A stretch of DNA of 64,000 bases from Anodontia alba (GCA_964016985.1 OZ024828.1:1761701-1825700); one strand, 5' to 3'. Positions 1 through 13,023 are shown, counted from the stretch's first letter. Made by a program: numbers and translations. The notes: generated by a model from the letters alone, not told the origin.

Positions 1-490
1 CATCTATGCTACATGTCCTGTGTCTCCGAGTATACAAGACAATATCAACATGGTCTTCTTTCCTTGCTGGTGCGCAACATGGTCTTCTTTTCCCTCTGGT
101 GTGCAACAGTGTCGTCTTCCCCTGCTTGTGTTCAAAGGGTTCTTTTTTCCTAATGGAGCTTAACTGGGTCTTCTTTCCCTGCCGGTGCTTTACAAATTTC
201 CTACTTGCCATTGCAACCAAACAAAATGACCACAGGTCATAAAACACATAAACTGGGTTGACAATCATCTAATGATCAAAACTGCTAAATGCAGTTCACA
301 TCACTTCACTGATTATAGAGAAAATGCAATTTAACCATTTTCCCATTATAAGTCTATGGGAGCTTTCTGTTGCCTTGGCAACAAAACCAAAAGGCAGATC
401 ACCATAATTTTATCAATTTTAAATCCCCTGCCCAAGCCACATTCTTACCTGATTATAGACAAAACGCTTTCGTGTAGTCGGGTTTCTCAT
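1..490 (+). repeat. Dispersed repeat block R1, copy 1
   Basis: This block is paralogous over its whole length to 7480-7925. It contains short runs of the motif TGGTCTTCTTTCCCTGCTGG and the shared stretch CATTTTCCCATTATAAGTCT. Small ORFs here are not conserved between the copies. Confidence 0.7.
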
Positions 491-799
491 TTCTTGTATC
501 TTGCAAAAAAAAACAAAAAAAAACAACATAATCCTAGCATCGGAAATGCTGATTTATTTGTATATATAAACCTTGGTTGTTGGTTAATACAAAACCACTG
601 TATAGCAAAACAAAACTAAATGCATTTTGGAGAAACGCATGCATTTTGCATGATACTGGTTTAAAGTTTTGCCAAGCAACTGTAAATTATGCGTATTGTA
701 CACATGTATAAACTAACTGGTAAAATACACCAAATATACCCAACTCGCGATAAATTAATCTGAACAGTTGATGTCTGAATATAAATTAGCACTGATTGT
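491..799. other. AT-rich stretch, nothing recognised
   Basis: A-rich and T-rich sequence with no conserved ORF, repeat family or splice-like structure that I can support. Confidence 0.5.
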
Positions 800-1045
800 T
801 TAACCCTTAAAGCGCCAAGAAAATCTGCATCTGAAAATGTCGTCTGTTTATGTCGTCTGCTGAATATTCTTGCAAACTTTTCAAACCTATTTTTGCATAC
901 AGGCAAACAGTGTGGACCCAGATCAGGCTGCTCCTAAAGGAGCAGTCTGATCTGGGTCTACACTGTTTGCAAAAATGACATTTAAAATTCACAAGCAGAT
1001 GACAAAGCAGACGACAATAGTTGTGATTGGCGCTTTAAGGGTTAA
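800..1045. mobile_element. TTAA-bounded MITE, family B
   Basis: The ends are inverted (TTAACCCTTAAAGCGCCAA and its complement) and are flanked by TTAA. The inner part is a near-perfect hairpin around CAGTGTGGACCCAGATCAG. TTAA targets suggest mobilisation by a piggyBac-type transposase. Another full copy is at 31501-31745. Confidence 0.75.
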
Positions 1046-1453
1046 AATTCTTGTCGCGTTTTGTAAAACGGCGTGTATTTTCTGAATTTTTTATAAACAT
1101 TTCAGTTTGCGGAAATTACGTCAAATATTATGTTTGGTCTTTATACATTCTTACAAAGTATAGTTCGTCAACAGAAGTTTTGAGAATGATGGACATGAAC
1201 AAGTGCGCGGCGATTCCCCTAAACATGCATGGTTAAGACTTACGTAAGAAGAATACAAGGTTCTCTGCGAAAAACCATAACCACGAACGCCCGAAAGATG
1301 ACTGGTAAAATTTAAGACGTGTTATTCAAAATGGTATCATAAAATTTGGCGTCATATTGGATGAAAAATCAAACATTTTTGTGTGTACCTTCTAATACAG
1401 GCTACAGGAAACTGGTGAAGGTTTATTTAAAACGCAGTTTGCATGCTAAATTT
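1046..1453. other. No recognised feature
   Basis: AT-rich sequence. A 61-codon ORF starting at 1051 begins at the MITE edge and has no recognisable domain. Confidence 0.4.
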
Positions 1454-3565
1454 AAACAAGAGCTGTCGCATGACAGCATAGCTTGCCTGTTTGCACCATC
1501 TCTACCTATGTTTTCACATTAACATGTCAAAAGGTGCATTTAGTATTTTTATATGATTCTATTCCAAATACAATGAGTTTTGTGAGTATTAATATAAATT
1601 ACACATCCCTCTATGAATTTTAATGCAAATATGTGTGTTACCTTGAACACTGACCTAGATATATTTTGAGGTTGATCATCGCATCACATGGAACTAATGT
1701 TCCTGGTATGAAATTTCCTCATTACATAGTCTTCCAGTTATTAGGCAAAATCACAGAATGATGGCATATAGGTCACACTGCGTCACACTGACCTAGATAT
1801 ATTTTTATGTCAATCAATAGGTCACATAGAAGGTATGAAATTTCTCTATCAAATAGTCTTCGAGATATATGGTAAAATCATTGGACTGTGAAATGTAGGT
1901 CAAATTGACCTACATATATACTTTTAGGTTACTTTCAGTGTCACAGGGAATTTATATTCATGGTATGATATGTCTCATTCAAATAGTCTTCGAAATATAA
2001 GAAATAACCACTGGACCATGAAATATAGGTCACACTGACATGCATATACGAGTATTTTGAGGTCACCCTTCGTGTCACATTGAACTAATATCCAAGGTAT
2101 GACATTTCTCTTATCAAATAGTCACCGAGATATAAGACATAATCACTGGACCATGTAATATGGTTCATATTGACCTAATACATACTGAGGTCACTCTTCG
2201 AGTCACATGGAATTGATATTTGAGGTATGACATTTCTCTATCAAATAGCCATCGAGTTATAAGGCATAATCACTGGTCCATGAAATATAGGTCACACTGA
2301 CCTACATATATTTTGATGTCACTCTTCGTTTCAAATGAATCTAATATCTAAGGTATGACACCATGAAATATAGGTCAAATTGACCTACATATCCTTTGAG
2401 GTCAGTCTTAGTGTCATGTGGAACTTATATTCATGGTGTGATATTTTTCCATCAAATAGTCTTCGAAATATAAGAAATAACCACTGGACCATGAAATATA
2501 GGTCTTAATGACATGCATGTACTTTGAGGTCAGCCTTCATGTCACAAGGAACTAATATCTCTCTATCAAATAGTCTTCGAGATATGAGGCATAATCAAAT
2601 CACTGGACCATGAAATATAGGTCAGTCTTAGTGTCATATGGAACTTATATTCATAGTGTGATATTCCCCATCAAATAGTCTTCGAAATATAAGAAATAAC
2701 CACTGGACCATGAAATATAGGTCTCATTGACATGCATGTATTTTGAGGTCAGCCTTCATGTCACATGGAACTAATATCTCTCTATCAAATATTCTTCGAG
2801 ATATGAGGCATAATCACTGGGCCATGAAATATAGGTCACACATACCTAATTATATTTTGAGGTCACCCTTTGTGTCACATGGACTTAATCTCCAAGGTAT
2901 GACATTTCTCCATCAAATAGTCATCGAGATATAAGGTGTAATCACTGGACCATGAAATAGGGGTCACATTGACCTACATATATATATTGAGGTCACTCTT
3001 TGTGTCACATGAAAATAATATCTAAGGTATGACATTTCTTTATCAAAAAGTCTTCAAGATATAAGACATAATCACTGGTCCATGAAATATAGCTTACATT
3101 GACCTACATATGTTTTAGGTTACTCTTTGTGTCACATGGAAATAATATCTAAGGTATGACATTTCTCTATCAAATAGTCTTCGAGATAAGGCATAATCAC
3201 TGGTCCATGAAATATAGGTCACATTGACCTACATATATTTTGAGGTCACTCTCCGTAGCACATGGAACTAATATCCAAGGTATGACATTTCTCTATCAAC
3301 TAGTCTTCGAGATAAAAGGTATAATCACTGGACCATGAAATATAGGTCAGATTGACCTACATACATTTTGAGGTCTCTCTTAGTGTTACGTGAAACTAAT
3401 ATCCAAGGTATGGCGTTTCTCTATCAAATAGTCTTCGAGATATGAGGCATTATCACTTGACCGTGAAATATAGGTCACATTGATCTTATTATATTTTGAG
3501 ATCACTCTTTGTGTCACATGGAACTAATATCCAAAGTATGACATTTCTCCATCAAATATAAGGCA
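1454..3565 (+). repeat. Minisatellite-cored element M1 (about 130-bp units)
   Basis: It starts AAACAAGAG followed by the hairpin GCTGTCGCATGACAGC. From about 1650 it contains roughly 14 units carrying TATCAAATAGTCTTCGAGAT, CACTGGACCATGAAATATAG and GTCACATGGAACTAATATC. Neighbouring units are 129 bp apart (for example 2915, 3044, 3173), and some are shortened. Confidence 0.85.
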
Positions 3566-3569
3566 AAAA

Positions 3570-4440
3570 ACACTGGACCAATAATGCAAAACAACTAATC
3601 AAAAAAAGTGAATGATCTTTAAAACTAAAGAGTAACAAATTCTTAAGTAAAACCCCCGTTCCTCTTAGCTGTAACGGCTGTTCCTGTCACAAACTTAGAC
3701 ATTGAGTTGAGCACTGATTTCTTGTTTAGTAACATATGAGCACTAGTGGGTCGTGTTTTTTATTGAAGTTACAGACAATGTTCTTTATACCGACACTCGA
3801 TACAAACGACAAAATTTGTTATAATGCCAATTTGACTGTCACGAAACCTTTGCTTAAGAGGTAATTATTAGTCAGATTATGCAAGAATATTGTACTTAAT
3901 ATATTAAAAAACATGTGTTTTGGATATTTGTTAGAATTGCCCTAATGAGGCAATTCTAACAAATATCCAAAACATATCTTATATGAGGAAAAACGAACAA
4001 AACAAGATCTTTCTTAAATATCAATCTGCTTATTTAGTATTTTGTACAACGGCAAATTCATTTTAATGGCAATGTCTTTGGGAACAAGTGTTGTCGTTGT
4101 AACGAGAGTTCACTGTATAACTTAAAGTGTATTTTGCATCATATGCCAATCGCAGATAACCCAGCATTGAAAAAAAAAATACCTTCTGTTATTGACCATA
4201 TCGACCATTTCTGTAGAGTTTTGTTAACTTCGGACAAACCTGTAATTGTAAGTGTGTTATGACTCGACAGACTTAAGCGCACAACACAGATGACCTGAAA
4301 AGGGTTTTTATGCCATGAACTGCTACTGATCATGACAATTTTCATGAAAATCTAACAAAATATCTGAAGCGGGGAGTGCATGTCGCAAACTTGGATATAC
4401 ATGTTTAATTATCAGGGACAATGGAAATAAGTACCAAGCA
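3570..4440 (+). repeat. Dispersed repeat block R2, copy 1
   Basis: This is collinear with 9245-10225 (shared CACTCGATACAA, GTTGTAACGAGRGTTCACTG, TATGCCAATCGCAG). It includes a hairpin at about 3918-3985 formed by GGATATTTGTTAGAATTGCC and its complement. Confidence 0.75.
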
Positions 4441-4913
4441 ATGAAACATATTTGTCACACGTTGCATGACTGACAAATACCTTAATTTTTCACTGAAAAA
4501 AAAAAAGTCAAAACAGGAATATTGGACTACCCTTCTCCGGGTTAATTTGAAATTTAAAAAATGGCAGCTTGTTTTTTCAAGCCCATACCTATCTTTTCCA
4601 ACGCAGAAATGAAAGTTGTTGGTTATAAATAGCATTGTCCGATTTTTCAAAATATGTCTATGAAATAGACTAAATTCAATAAAACAGGGGAATTTACCCG
4701 TTTGTTGACATTTGGCGGTCTCGTAAGTCATGGCCGGAAGTTCGCGTAAAGATTTTGAGTGCAGAACCATCGGCTACCCCATACGAGATTACCAGGTGTG
4801 TTGACGCTCAGCATACTGGATATATTTTCAGTAGACGACATTTTTATGTTTTCTTATTTTTCCTTACGAGACAATTGGCATGAAATGTTGAAGCCTATTT
4901 TCTGGGAAAATTA

Positions 4914-4948
<35 letters not shown>

Positions 4949-5357
4949 CATATATATTAAAAAAAATGTCGTCTGCTGAATTAGCTTAGAAAGTGGTAAA
5001 AGTTAAAAGAGGAATCATTTTAAAGCCCACTAAAAGATTATTTTTTTTTAATGGAAGTAGCGCTTCCGCATGTTTTCACGAAAATTTAGCCGCTGTTAAA
5101 TTGCATTTTTGAAGCGCATATTCATCCAAAGTCACGCGGGTTGCCAATCCTGGATATTGCTCCATTGCTAAAAGCATCTTTGTAATTCAAATCAGTTTAT
5201 AGAAATAGAAACACACAAGGAAAATACAATGCTTAATATAGATATTTATGGAAAATACAATGCTAAATATAGATATTTATGATTTGTGTCAGTCAAAGTG
5301 TGATAAAAATATAAGTACACTTAACCTAAGTTTGGACGGGAGCGGATTCAGTGGAGT

Positions 5358-5359
<2 letters not shown>
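4441..5359. other. Foldback fragment and AT-rich sequence, no gene
   Basis: A degenerate foldback around 4815-4985 (AGTAGACGACAT / AATGTCGTCTGCTGAA) is interrupted by an (AAT)n run. A 37-bp direct repeat, AAAATACAATGCT..ATATAGATATTTATG, occurs at about 5220-5280. The 121-codon minus-strand ORF at 4405-4770 has no recognisable domain. Confidence 0.5.
4915..4947. repeat. (AAT)n microsatellite
   Basis: About eleven AAT units. Confidence 0.95.

Positions 5360-5405
<46 letters not shown>
5360..5405. repeat. (GT)n microsatellite
   Basis: About 22 GT units. ORFs through it are artefacts. Confidence 0.95.
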
Positions 5406-5407
<2 letters not shown>

Positions 5408-5641
5408 CTGGGGGGCGGTTGGGTTCGGGGAGGCTCAATTGAACCCCGCTTTAACCCAAAATTTCATTTTCAGGATATACCTATTTAATTATGCATGCGT
5501 TCTGTGGCGTCAGAGCTGCGTCTATGCTGTTTGCTCAGACCTAAGACCTGTATCTCTGAATATGATGTAGAGAGAACAATAATTTGATTAAATCTAAGTA
5601 CGATAATTTGATCAAATCAACACCACCCTACCTTGCTTCTT

Positions 5642-5676
5642 TCCCCGCCCCGCCCCGCCCCGCCCCGCCCCGCCCC
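5642..5676. repeat. (CCCCG)n microsatellite
   Basis: Repeated CCCCG units followed by a C/T-rich tail, very unlike the AT-rich surroundings. Confidence 0.9.
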
Positions 5677-6077
5677 CACCATCATCCTCCCGCTCTGCCC
5701 CCCTGACATCATGCTGGGTCCGTACTTGCCCTTAATGTTCGGCCGCTTATACGTGTTACCTATCATTTGGAGGTCGTTTTGCATTCCTGGTAATGTATCA
5801 GAAAACGTGCTCGTAGAATTACTTGTGTCTGTGTCAACACCGAATTCTCCCCGCCCGCGGTCTTCGTTTATTTAACCTTTACCACTCTTGGCACATTCAG
5901 TATACGGCACATTGATATGTATCTCTTTTATCCAGAAAATAGACTTTGCCATTTCATGCAAACTGGGTTTGTTCGTTTGGAGATTAACGACTGAGTCAAC
6001 ACTATTAAGTAGCCTCGTTCGCCAGGCGACTATTAAAAATAGACTATCAAGCTGCGCAAGGAACTGGACTAACCATT
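5677..6077. other. No recognised feature
   Basis: Mixed composition and several short ORFs without family resemblance. Confidence 0.4.
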
Positions 6078-6190
6078 AAGGTCATGTCGAGCTGCCCCAC
6101 GTTTCATTGGGCATACGTAGTGCACATTATTTCGCCAGAAACTGACAACTGCCCTTCTTGAATGAGCGGAAGGGAGAGAATAACACATGC
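6078..6190 (-). repeat. tRNA-headed SINE, body fragment
   Basis: It matches the body of the SINE family (GCCAGAAACTGACAACTGCC, TTGAATSAGCGGAAGGGAGA) but lacks the tRNA-like head. Confidence 0.6.
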
Positions 6191-6846
6191 AAACTGGGAA
6201 TAAATTCTTTCCTTTTAGATTAGATCGATTCTATTCAGAAGGGGTTTGTTGTACAGAAAAGCAAACAGGAAGTCACAAAAACTGTCTCCCTTGTCCAATG
6301 GTGGAAAATCTACCAGGAGTAATCAGGCACCTTGAATATAAAGATTATATATAAATGCCCGGATGAGATTTGCGCATGCCTGAAACTGACTCTACTCAGG
6401 TTGTTTGGCGTACTTTGAATCCTACAGTATCAGAAGTTACAGAAGAGGCCCACGTGCTACAGCTAGGTCGCAGGAGTGAAATAGCCATTACAGATATGCA
6501 GATCTTATGCAACATTTTTTTCCAATCCTTTCCTTGCAACTAATGAAAGGATAATCATTTTGAGCATTATTATTATTATTATCACCATCACCATCATTAT
6601 TATTATGATTACCATTTATGGACCTGTGTCAATGGAGCGTGACCATTTTGATCAAACTTTCAATCCTGTGTCAACAGTAGGACCGACTATGAACATTGAT
6701 GAAAACTGGCCAAGAGGTTTAAGGAGAGAAGTTGTTTAACAATATCATGATTTTATACATGTATACAGCACAGGGGCAGGGGAATACAACCCTCACAGAA
6801 TAAAATTTTGATTATAACTTAAAGCTTTTGATACTTCATTCATATA
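6191..6846. other. Low-complexity ATT/CAT runs, no gene
   Basis: Contains a degenerate (ATT)n/(CAT)n run at about 6565-6615. I see no exon structure. Confidence 0.4.
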
Positions 6847-7284
6847 TTATTGCAGAAAAAGCAGTATCGCACGTTATTAACAGCCGTGCATTAACAGGAG
6901 AAAAGCCGTGTATTAACAAGGCAATTCACGCGCTCTTAATGCACGGCTACGCAGCTTTCAATATGATCGTACCGGGGCCACAGATTTGTTGCCGTTACGA
7001 AATATGTACTACCCGGCCCTAGAACGAGCATAGTCCGTGCGAATTGCGTTCGCGAGACATCGGTGAAAAGGTGAAACAAAGTAATGCAAAAAATAACGCG
7101 AAATGTAGCAAATGTTTTCAGTTTTTATGCAATAATAGTGATCGAGCATGGTTTTTCAACACATTAACATTCGCCAGGTCCCTATGGAGCTGTTGAAAAC
7201 CACGGCCTCCGGCCTCGGTTTTCAGCACCTCCCTCGGGACCTGGCGAATGTGAATGCATGAAACACCATGTTTGACCCCTATAT
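6847..7284 (+). repeat. Bipartite palindromic repeat E, copy 1
   Basis: The first half is bounded by an inverted pair (ATTATTGCA..AAAA / TTTTTATGCAATAAT). The second half is a long hairpin from CATGGTTTTTCAA through a GC-rich loop (GGCCTCCGGCCTCGG) back to its complement. It is CpG-rich against an AT-rich background. Other copies are at 12146-12584 and 41664-42110. Confidence 0.8.
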
Positions 7285-7479
7285 TGTCAGTGTTACACTT
7301 CAGGTACTTTTGTCTTGAGTGTGTGCTCATTTCTTCTCAAATGTCATTCTTTTTATAGTCTATTCATCATCGCTATAACGCAGGGACTTGCCAAACTCTC
7401 GTCTTCATTGAATACGTAACGAAATGAGGGGAGAAGAGGTATTTCAATTGCATGTTGCTACTCCCACCTATACTACAGA

Positions 7480-7965
7480 TCGTATGTCTCTTTACAGGGC
7501 CAGGCTAAGGACAAGCTCAACATGGCCTTCTTTCCCTACTGGTCTTTTTCCCCACTGGTGCGCAACAAACTTTTTTCTTTCTCTGCCGGTGTCCAAAGGG
7601 GTTCTTCTTTCTCTGCTGGTGCTTTACAAAACATTTCCTACTTGCCATGGCAATCAAACAAAACGGCCACAGGTCATAAAAACACATAAAACTTGGATAA
7701 ATAATCATCAAATGATCATAATTGCTAAATATGGTTCACTTCCTCACTGGTTATTGGGAAAACGCAATTTAATCATTTTCCCATTATAAGTCTTTGGGAG
7801 CTTTCTGTTGCCATAGCTACCAAACCAAAAGGCAGATCACCATAATATTAACAATTTTTAAATCCCCTACCCAAGCATATTTCTTACCTAGTTAGGGACA
7901 AAACGCTTCCATCTTTCCGGATAAATGGACGGACGATGAACAAAAGGTTATCACTCAGGTGAGCT
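7480..7965 (+). repeat. Dispersed repeat block R1, copy 2
   Basis: Paralogous to 1-490. It ends with a GGACGGACGATG tail and CTCAGGTGAGCTAAAA, the terminus seen on minisatellite-cored elements at 14655 and 43612. Confidence 0.7.
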
Positions 7966-8660
7966 AAAATGGGCCATAAAAGCCAGAATTATGATGGGAA
8001 AATACCTGCTACAAATAAAAATACATTCATTTAGCGTTGGAACAGTGGACCTCGTGTGTTGACATTGTCTCCTGGAAGATGAAGACCTGTTTCATATCCG
8101 TGTGTCTACAATGCAAACTTTAAAAGATATTGTTATCAGAACAAAAAAAAAGTGTCTAAAGTTCACTGGGCAGAAGAGAGGATAGAACGCCTTTCCAGGA
8201 CCTTACTCTATAAGATCCATATAAGAAAGCTACAGTTAGACAAAAAAAAAACAGATTTCAAGAAAAAAGGCTGGTCACAAGGGCTAACGCTTCTAGAAAA
8301 TTCTTTGTGTAAAGAAACAGTTCTGGTTACCAAGTTTATAGTTCATAAGAAGTTTATATCTTTAAAGACGTGGCAAGCGATGCTTGTGAATAGAAGGGGA
8401 GTACATTCGAAGGAAGGAAGGGTTGAATCTGACCGTGCATTTGCGCATGCACGAAGACACATTTTCGCTTGGCACGGTCAATATTACAGTATATTACGGA
8501 AATGTACATGATGTCATAAGATAGCAAGGACCCAGATTAGTCTCTAGGTTTGTGCCATCTGTTTTGGCTTACACTGTTCATCTTCATGTCGTGGCCTTAA
8601 CCCCATTAAATTCTATTCAAACTGTCACTGGAGACAATTTAGAACATTTCACAGACAATT
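7966..8660. other. Unassigned stretch with a 119-codon ORF
   Basis: The plus-strand ORF 8152-8511 is Lys/Arg-rich with no recognisable motif and begins next to an A run. I do not support it as a gene. Confidence 0.35.
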
Positions 8661-8874
8661 TTAACCCTTGTCCTGCCGAATAAATTAAGATGCCAAACCC
8701 ACCTTTAATTTTCAGCCAATCAGATTACTTGATTCAGGTTGTTGATATAAATTCACATACTTAATGACAAACAGTGCAGATTTAGATCAGTTGGCTTCTT
8801 CAGAAGCCAAATGATCTGGATCTACACTGTTTGAAAAGGCAGGACATATCCGGTTTTAGCAGGACAAAGGTTAA
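8661..8874 (+). mobile_element. TTAA-bounded MITE, family A
   Basis: The ends read TTAACCCTTGTCCTGC and its complement. The internal hairpin is built on AGATCAGTTGGCTTCTTCAG. TTAA is present at both ends. Confidence 0.8.
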
Positions 8875-9244
8875 AACATCAAGCTATATTTTCTGTGTAA
8901 AATATGAAAACTCTTTTAAAATGTTGACCGCAGTTATTTATAGTCAGCAGGTTAAAGTTCCTTAACAGGTGGACTTTCAACTTTGGCTACTCTCTTATCT
9001 GTTTGCATGTTAGCTCCACTCCTTATCAGTGGGTAGACTAAGTAACACAAACCTGTTTGATTAATTATTTCTGAGGCTTAAAACACAGTTATGAAAACAC
9101 CTTATTTATTAATAATTGAAAGCAATCCCCCACCCACCCTCCAAACATTTTCCTCATACTTTGTAACAAAGAGACCGATAGGTCATGACTGGTTCACCTG
9201 AGTGAAACAACCTTTGAATTCTGCAGATGCCATACTAATTTATT

Positions 9245-10225
9245 TTTCAATAATGCAAAAGTAACTAATCAAAAACAGTGAACGGTGTTTAAAACTAAAG
9301 AGTAACAAAATTCTTAAGCAAAACCCCTGTCCTTCTAAGCTGTAGCAGTTGTTACTGTGACAGTCACTAACTTGGACATTGCGTTGAAGATTGATTTCTT
9401 GTTTAGAAACATATGAGCCCTAGTGGGTCATGTTTTTTGTTGTTTTTTTTTTTTTTTTTGTTTTTTTTTTTTTTTTTGTTTTTTTTTTTTTTTTTTTTTT
9501 GTTTTTTTTTTAATGAAAATACAGACAAGCCCCTTTATACGGACACTCGATACAACGACAAAATTTGTTATAATGACAATTTGACTATCACGAAACCTTT
9601 GCTTAAGAAGTAATTATTACTCACGAATTATGCAAGAATATTGTATTTAATATTTTAAAGAAACACGTGTTTTGAATATTTGTTAGAATCGCCTAAGGGA
9701 GGCGATTCTAACAAATATCCAAAACACATGTTATAAGAGAAAATAACAAACAAAACAAGATCTTTCTAAAATATCAATCGGCTCATTAAGTATTCTGTAC
9801 AACAGTAAATTCATTTTGATGGCAATGTCTGTGAGAACAAATGCTGTCGTTGTAACGAGGGTTCACTGTATAACTAAAACTGTAGTTTGCATGCCTCACT
9901 CAGATAGATGGACTTAAATGCCAATCGCAGCTAACCCAGAATTGAAAACATTTTGACACCCTCTGGTATTGATCATACCGATCATTTCTGTAGAGTTTTA
10001 TTAACTTCTGACAAAGCTATAGTTGTAAGAGTGTGTTAAGACTCGACAGACTTAAGCGCACAGCACAGATGACCCTGTAAACGATCTTTATGTCATGTAA
10101 TGCTACCGATCATGCCAATTTTTATGAAGTTTCATGAAAGTCTAACAAAAGGATTGAAACAGGGAGTGCATGTCGCAAACTGGATATGCAGGTTTAAGTA
10201 TCAGGGACAATGGAAATAAGTACCT
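9245..10225 (+). repeat. Dispersed repeat block R2, copy 2
   Basis: Collinear with 3570-4440. It differs by a T-rich expansion at 9433-9512 and contains the corresponding hairpin at about 9672-9730. Confidence 0.75.
9433..9512. repeat. Poly(T) tract with spaced G
   Basis: T runs of 9-20 bases separated by single G residues. The other copy of the block has only a short T run here. Confidence 0.9.
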
Positions 10226-10451
10226 AGCAATGCCACATTTATGTCACACGCTGTTACACATCAAGTCGATCATTTCTGTGAAGTTTCATGAAAATTAAAC
10301 AGAGTGTTTAAACAGTTTGCATCACAAACTCAAACAGGTAGACTTACATATGAAGGGCAGATGACCCTGCAAGGAAAGACTTTTACGTCACACGCTGATA
10401 TCAAGCTGATAATTTCTGTGAAATTTCATGAAAATCTAACAATGACTGTTT

Positions 10452-10756
10452 TTGTTTGTGTTGTTTGTGGTGAGGTTTTACAGCCCAGTCAACCCCATGG
10501 GATCATGTCGAGCGCAGACAGTTTAGCTAACCACATTTTTACTGGACAGGCTTAGTCCTCTAAGCGATTAAACAGTACTTGTTCACATTCTTTCTCCAGA
10601 AACTGACAAGTGTCCTTCTTGAATCAGCGGAAGGGAGAGAATGACTGTTGCAAATATTTCATAATCTCCACGGAAGAATGTTGCCGACCCAGCAGGGTCG
10701 AATGGGCAACCACCTGATCAACAGTCGGACGTGCATCCAACTGCGCCACTGAGGCT
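10452..10756 (-). mobile_element. tRNA-derived SINE, degraded full-length copy
   Basis: The body and tail match the family at 16911-17215. The tRNA-like head at the right end is decayed. Confidence 0.65.
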
Positions 10757-10985
10757 GGCGAACAAAAACTGTAGAAGTTGTTTATATCACTAACTCAGAC
10801 AGGTATACTTATGTACAGAGGCGGAAAAGTTTTCATCTCATTGCACTCATAATTTCTCTAAAATTTCGTGAAAAATCAAACAGAAACTGTTGTAGTTTGA
10901 GTCACAAAGTTGGAAAGATGGAGTAGCCAACAACCATCTGACAGGATGGCTACTATATATGTACCACCTACTAAACGAGCAGGCG

Positions 10986-11216
10986 CATGTCAAAACCAAC
11001 ATGGCATTTGCGCCCAGCAAAGACTCAGATCAGCCTGGGCTTCCGCCCAGTCTCATCAGAGTCTTAGCTGTCCGCATGAAAAAAGTTTGGGTCCTTATCT
11101 ATCCATTGAGCGCACAGCAAAGATTCTGATCAGAATAGACGGATGTCCGGGCTGATCTACGAGTAAGTCTTCGCTGGGCGCACATCCATTCTGTTGGTTT
11201 TGTCATGCACTGGCTT
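10986..11216. mobile_element. MITE with CATGTCAAAACCAAC-type inverted ends
   Basis: TGTCAAAACCAACATGG at the left is mirrored by TGTTGGTTTTGTCATGC at the right. The inner arms (GCGCCCAGCAAAGACTCAGAT and complement) extend the foldback. Confidence 0.7.
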
Positions 11217-11326
11217 AAATTTCAGTTGCAGGGGTATTGCACCAAACAACGATGACCTTTTAGTGTTTATTGTCCTGTTCAACATTAAAGTCACATCAAG
11301 ACGCCAGAAGGGTGATAGAAAGCAGA

Positions 11327-13016
11327 AACAAGAGGACCATCGTGGTCTTTAATGCTCATCTGTGCTGAAAAGTAGGTCAAGCTCACTCATTTTCCACATT
11401 CATTAATCTGGAAGATTTAACTCTTTACATATCCATGCCCACCCAATCTGCAAGTTTAAGGAAGATCTGATTAAAACCGATGGAGCTATGCAGCAAACAT
11501 ATAATTATAGGTGTTCTTTTCAATCAAGGGACATAACTGTATGCATTAGATTGTTAAGGTTTTCAAACTTTTCGAAATCTTTAAAAAGTTAGAACATTCT
11601 TAATATTTGATGTACTTTAACTCAGTAGAATACATGCTGCTCCGTCTTATAGTCTAACCATCCAGTAACTTTCAGCTTGATAGATGAAAACGGTACAAAG
11701 AGTTAGCCGGAAATGAAGTTGTGTGTGTACTATATAGAGTGCTCAATCAAAAGTTGGTGTACTGTAACCTCGAAAAAGACGGCTGAAAACTACGAGTTAA
11801 CCAGAAATAAAGTTATATCTGAACAATCTTCAAAGAGTTATGAATCTACCAAAATTTGGTGTAGAGTAACCTTGAAACAATATGCGCTGTACCACCTCAT
11901 AGTCTAACTGACCACCAAGTTTCCTCATCCTCATTCTATGTAAAATGTAAGAAAAAGTATCCAGAAACCAAGTCATGTCTGAAAAACCTTTAAAAAATAA
12001 TGTGATAACTATCAAAATTTGGTGTAATGTAACCTCGAAATAATATGCATTGTGCAACAACATGGTCTGTTTGTCCACCAAGTTTCAGCTGGATCTGATG
12101 ACGTTTGCCAGAAATGAAGTCATATCTGAAAAATCTTTAAAAAGTATTATTGCATAAAAAGCAATGCCGCACGTTATTAACAGCCGTGCATTAACCGGCC
12201 TAAAGCCGTGTATTAACAAGGCAATTCACGCGCTGTTAATGCTCGGCTACGCAACTTTCAATATGCCTGTATCAGGGCCACAAAATTGCTGCCGTCAAGA
12301 GATGTGTACTGCCCGGCCCTAGAACGAGCATAGTCCGTGGAAATTGCGTTCGCGAGACATCGGCGAAAAGGCGAAACAAAATAGTGCAAGAAATAACGCG
12401 AAATGTAACAAACGTTTTCACTTTTTATGCAATAATAGCGATCGAACATGGTTTTTCAATGCATTAACATTCGCCAGATCCCTTGGGAGATGTTGAAAAC
12501 CGCGGCCTTCGGCCTCGGTTTTCAACACCTCCCACGGGACCTGGCGAATGTTAATGCATGAAAAACCAAGTTTGATCCCTATTATGACTCTGTCGAAATT
12601 TGGTGTACTGTAACCTCAAATCCCACTACATAGTCTAACTGTCCACCTAGTTTTAACCTCATTTAACGAAAATTGTTGGAGCATTTATCTGGAAACAGTC
12701 ACATATGAAAAATGATCACAAAATAGTGATAACACTATTAAAATTTGGTGTACCTTAACCTCGAAACACTATGCACTGTATCACCACATGGTCTAACCGT
12801 CCACCAATTTTCAACCCTATCTTATATGTAAGTGGTAAGATCTTATCAAAACTGAAAGTTATGTTTATGGCATGGTGGAAAATAGGCATTTTCAGCAATC
12901 AAGTGGATGTAACTCATATAAATAATCGGATCTGGGTAATTTTTTTTTCCATTCATCACACTTACCTGCAAATTTCAGGATGATCCTATCAAAATTGAAC
13001 GAGTTATGCTGATATT
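11327..13016 (+). repeat. Minisatellite-cored element M2, interrupted by repeat E
   Basis: It starts AAACAAGAG followed by the hairpin GACCATCGTGGTC. Units carry AAATTTGGTGTACTGTAACC, TAGTCTAACTGTCCACCAAG and GGAAATGAAGTCATATCTGA. The copy of repeat E at 12146-12584 splits the array. Confidence 0.75.
12146..12584 (+). repeat. Bipartite palindromic repeat E, copy 2
   Basis: Same layout as 6847-7284, with the hairpin loop CGGCCTTCGGCCTCGG. It lies inside the M2 array. Confidence 0.8.
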
Positions 13017-13023
13017 AAAGACA

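Noticed and set aside
1650..3560. Regularly spaced repeats that could suggest a CRISPR array
   Set aside because: The whole 130-bp unit is repeated, with no constant-repeat and variable-spacer pattern, and the window is eukaryotic.
4405..4770. 121-codon minus-strand ORF
   Set aside because: It overlaps the end of repeat block R2, and the paralogous block shows no matching ORF.
5248..5570. Overlapping Cys/Val-rich ORFs
   Set aside because: They arise from the (GT)n microsatellite.
8152..8511. 119-codon plus-strand ORF rich in Lys
   Set aside because: It has no recognisable domain, starts beside an A run, and shows no splice or promoter context. Length alone is weak evidence in this much sequence.
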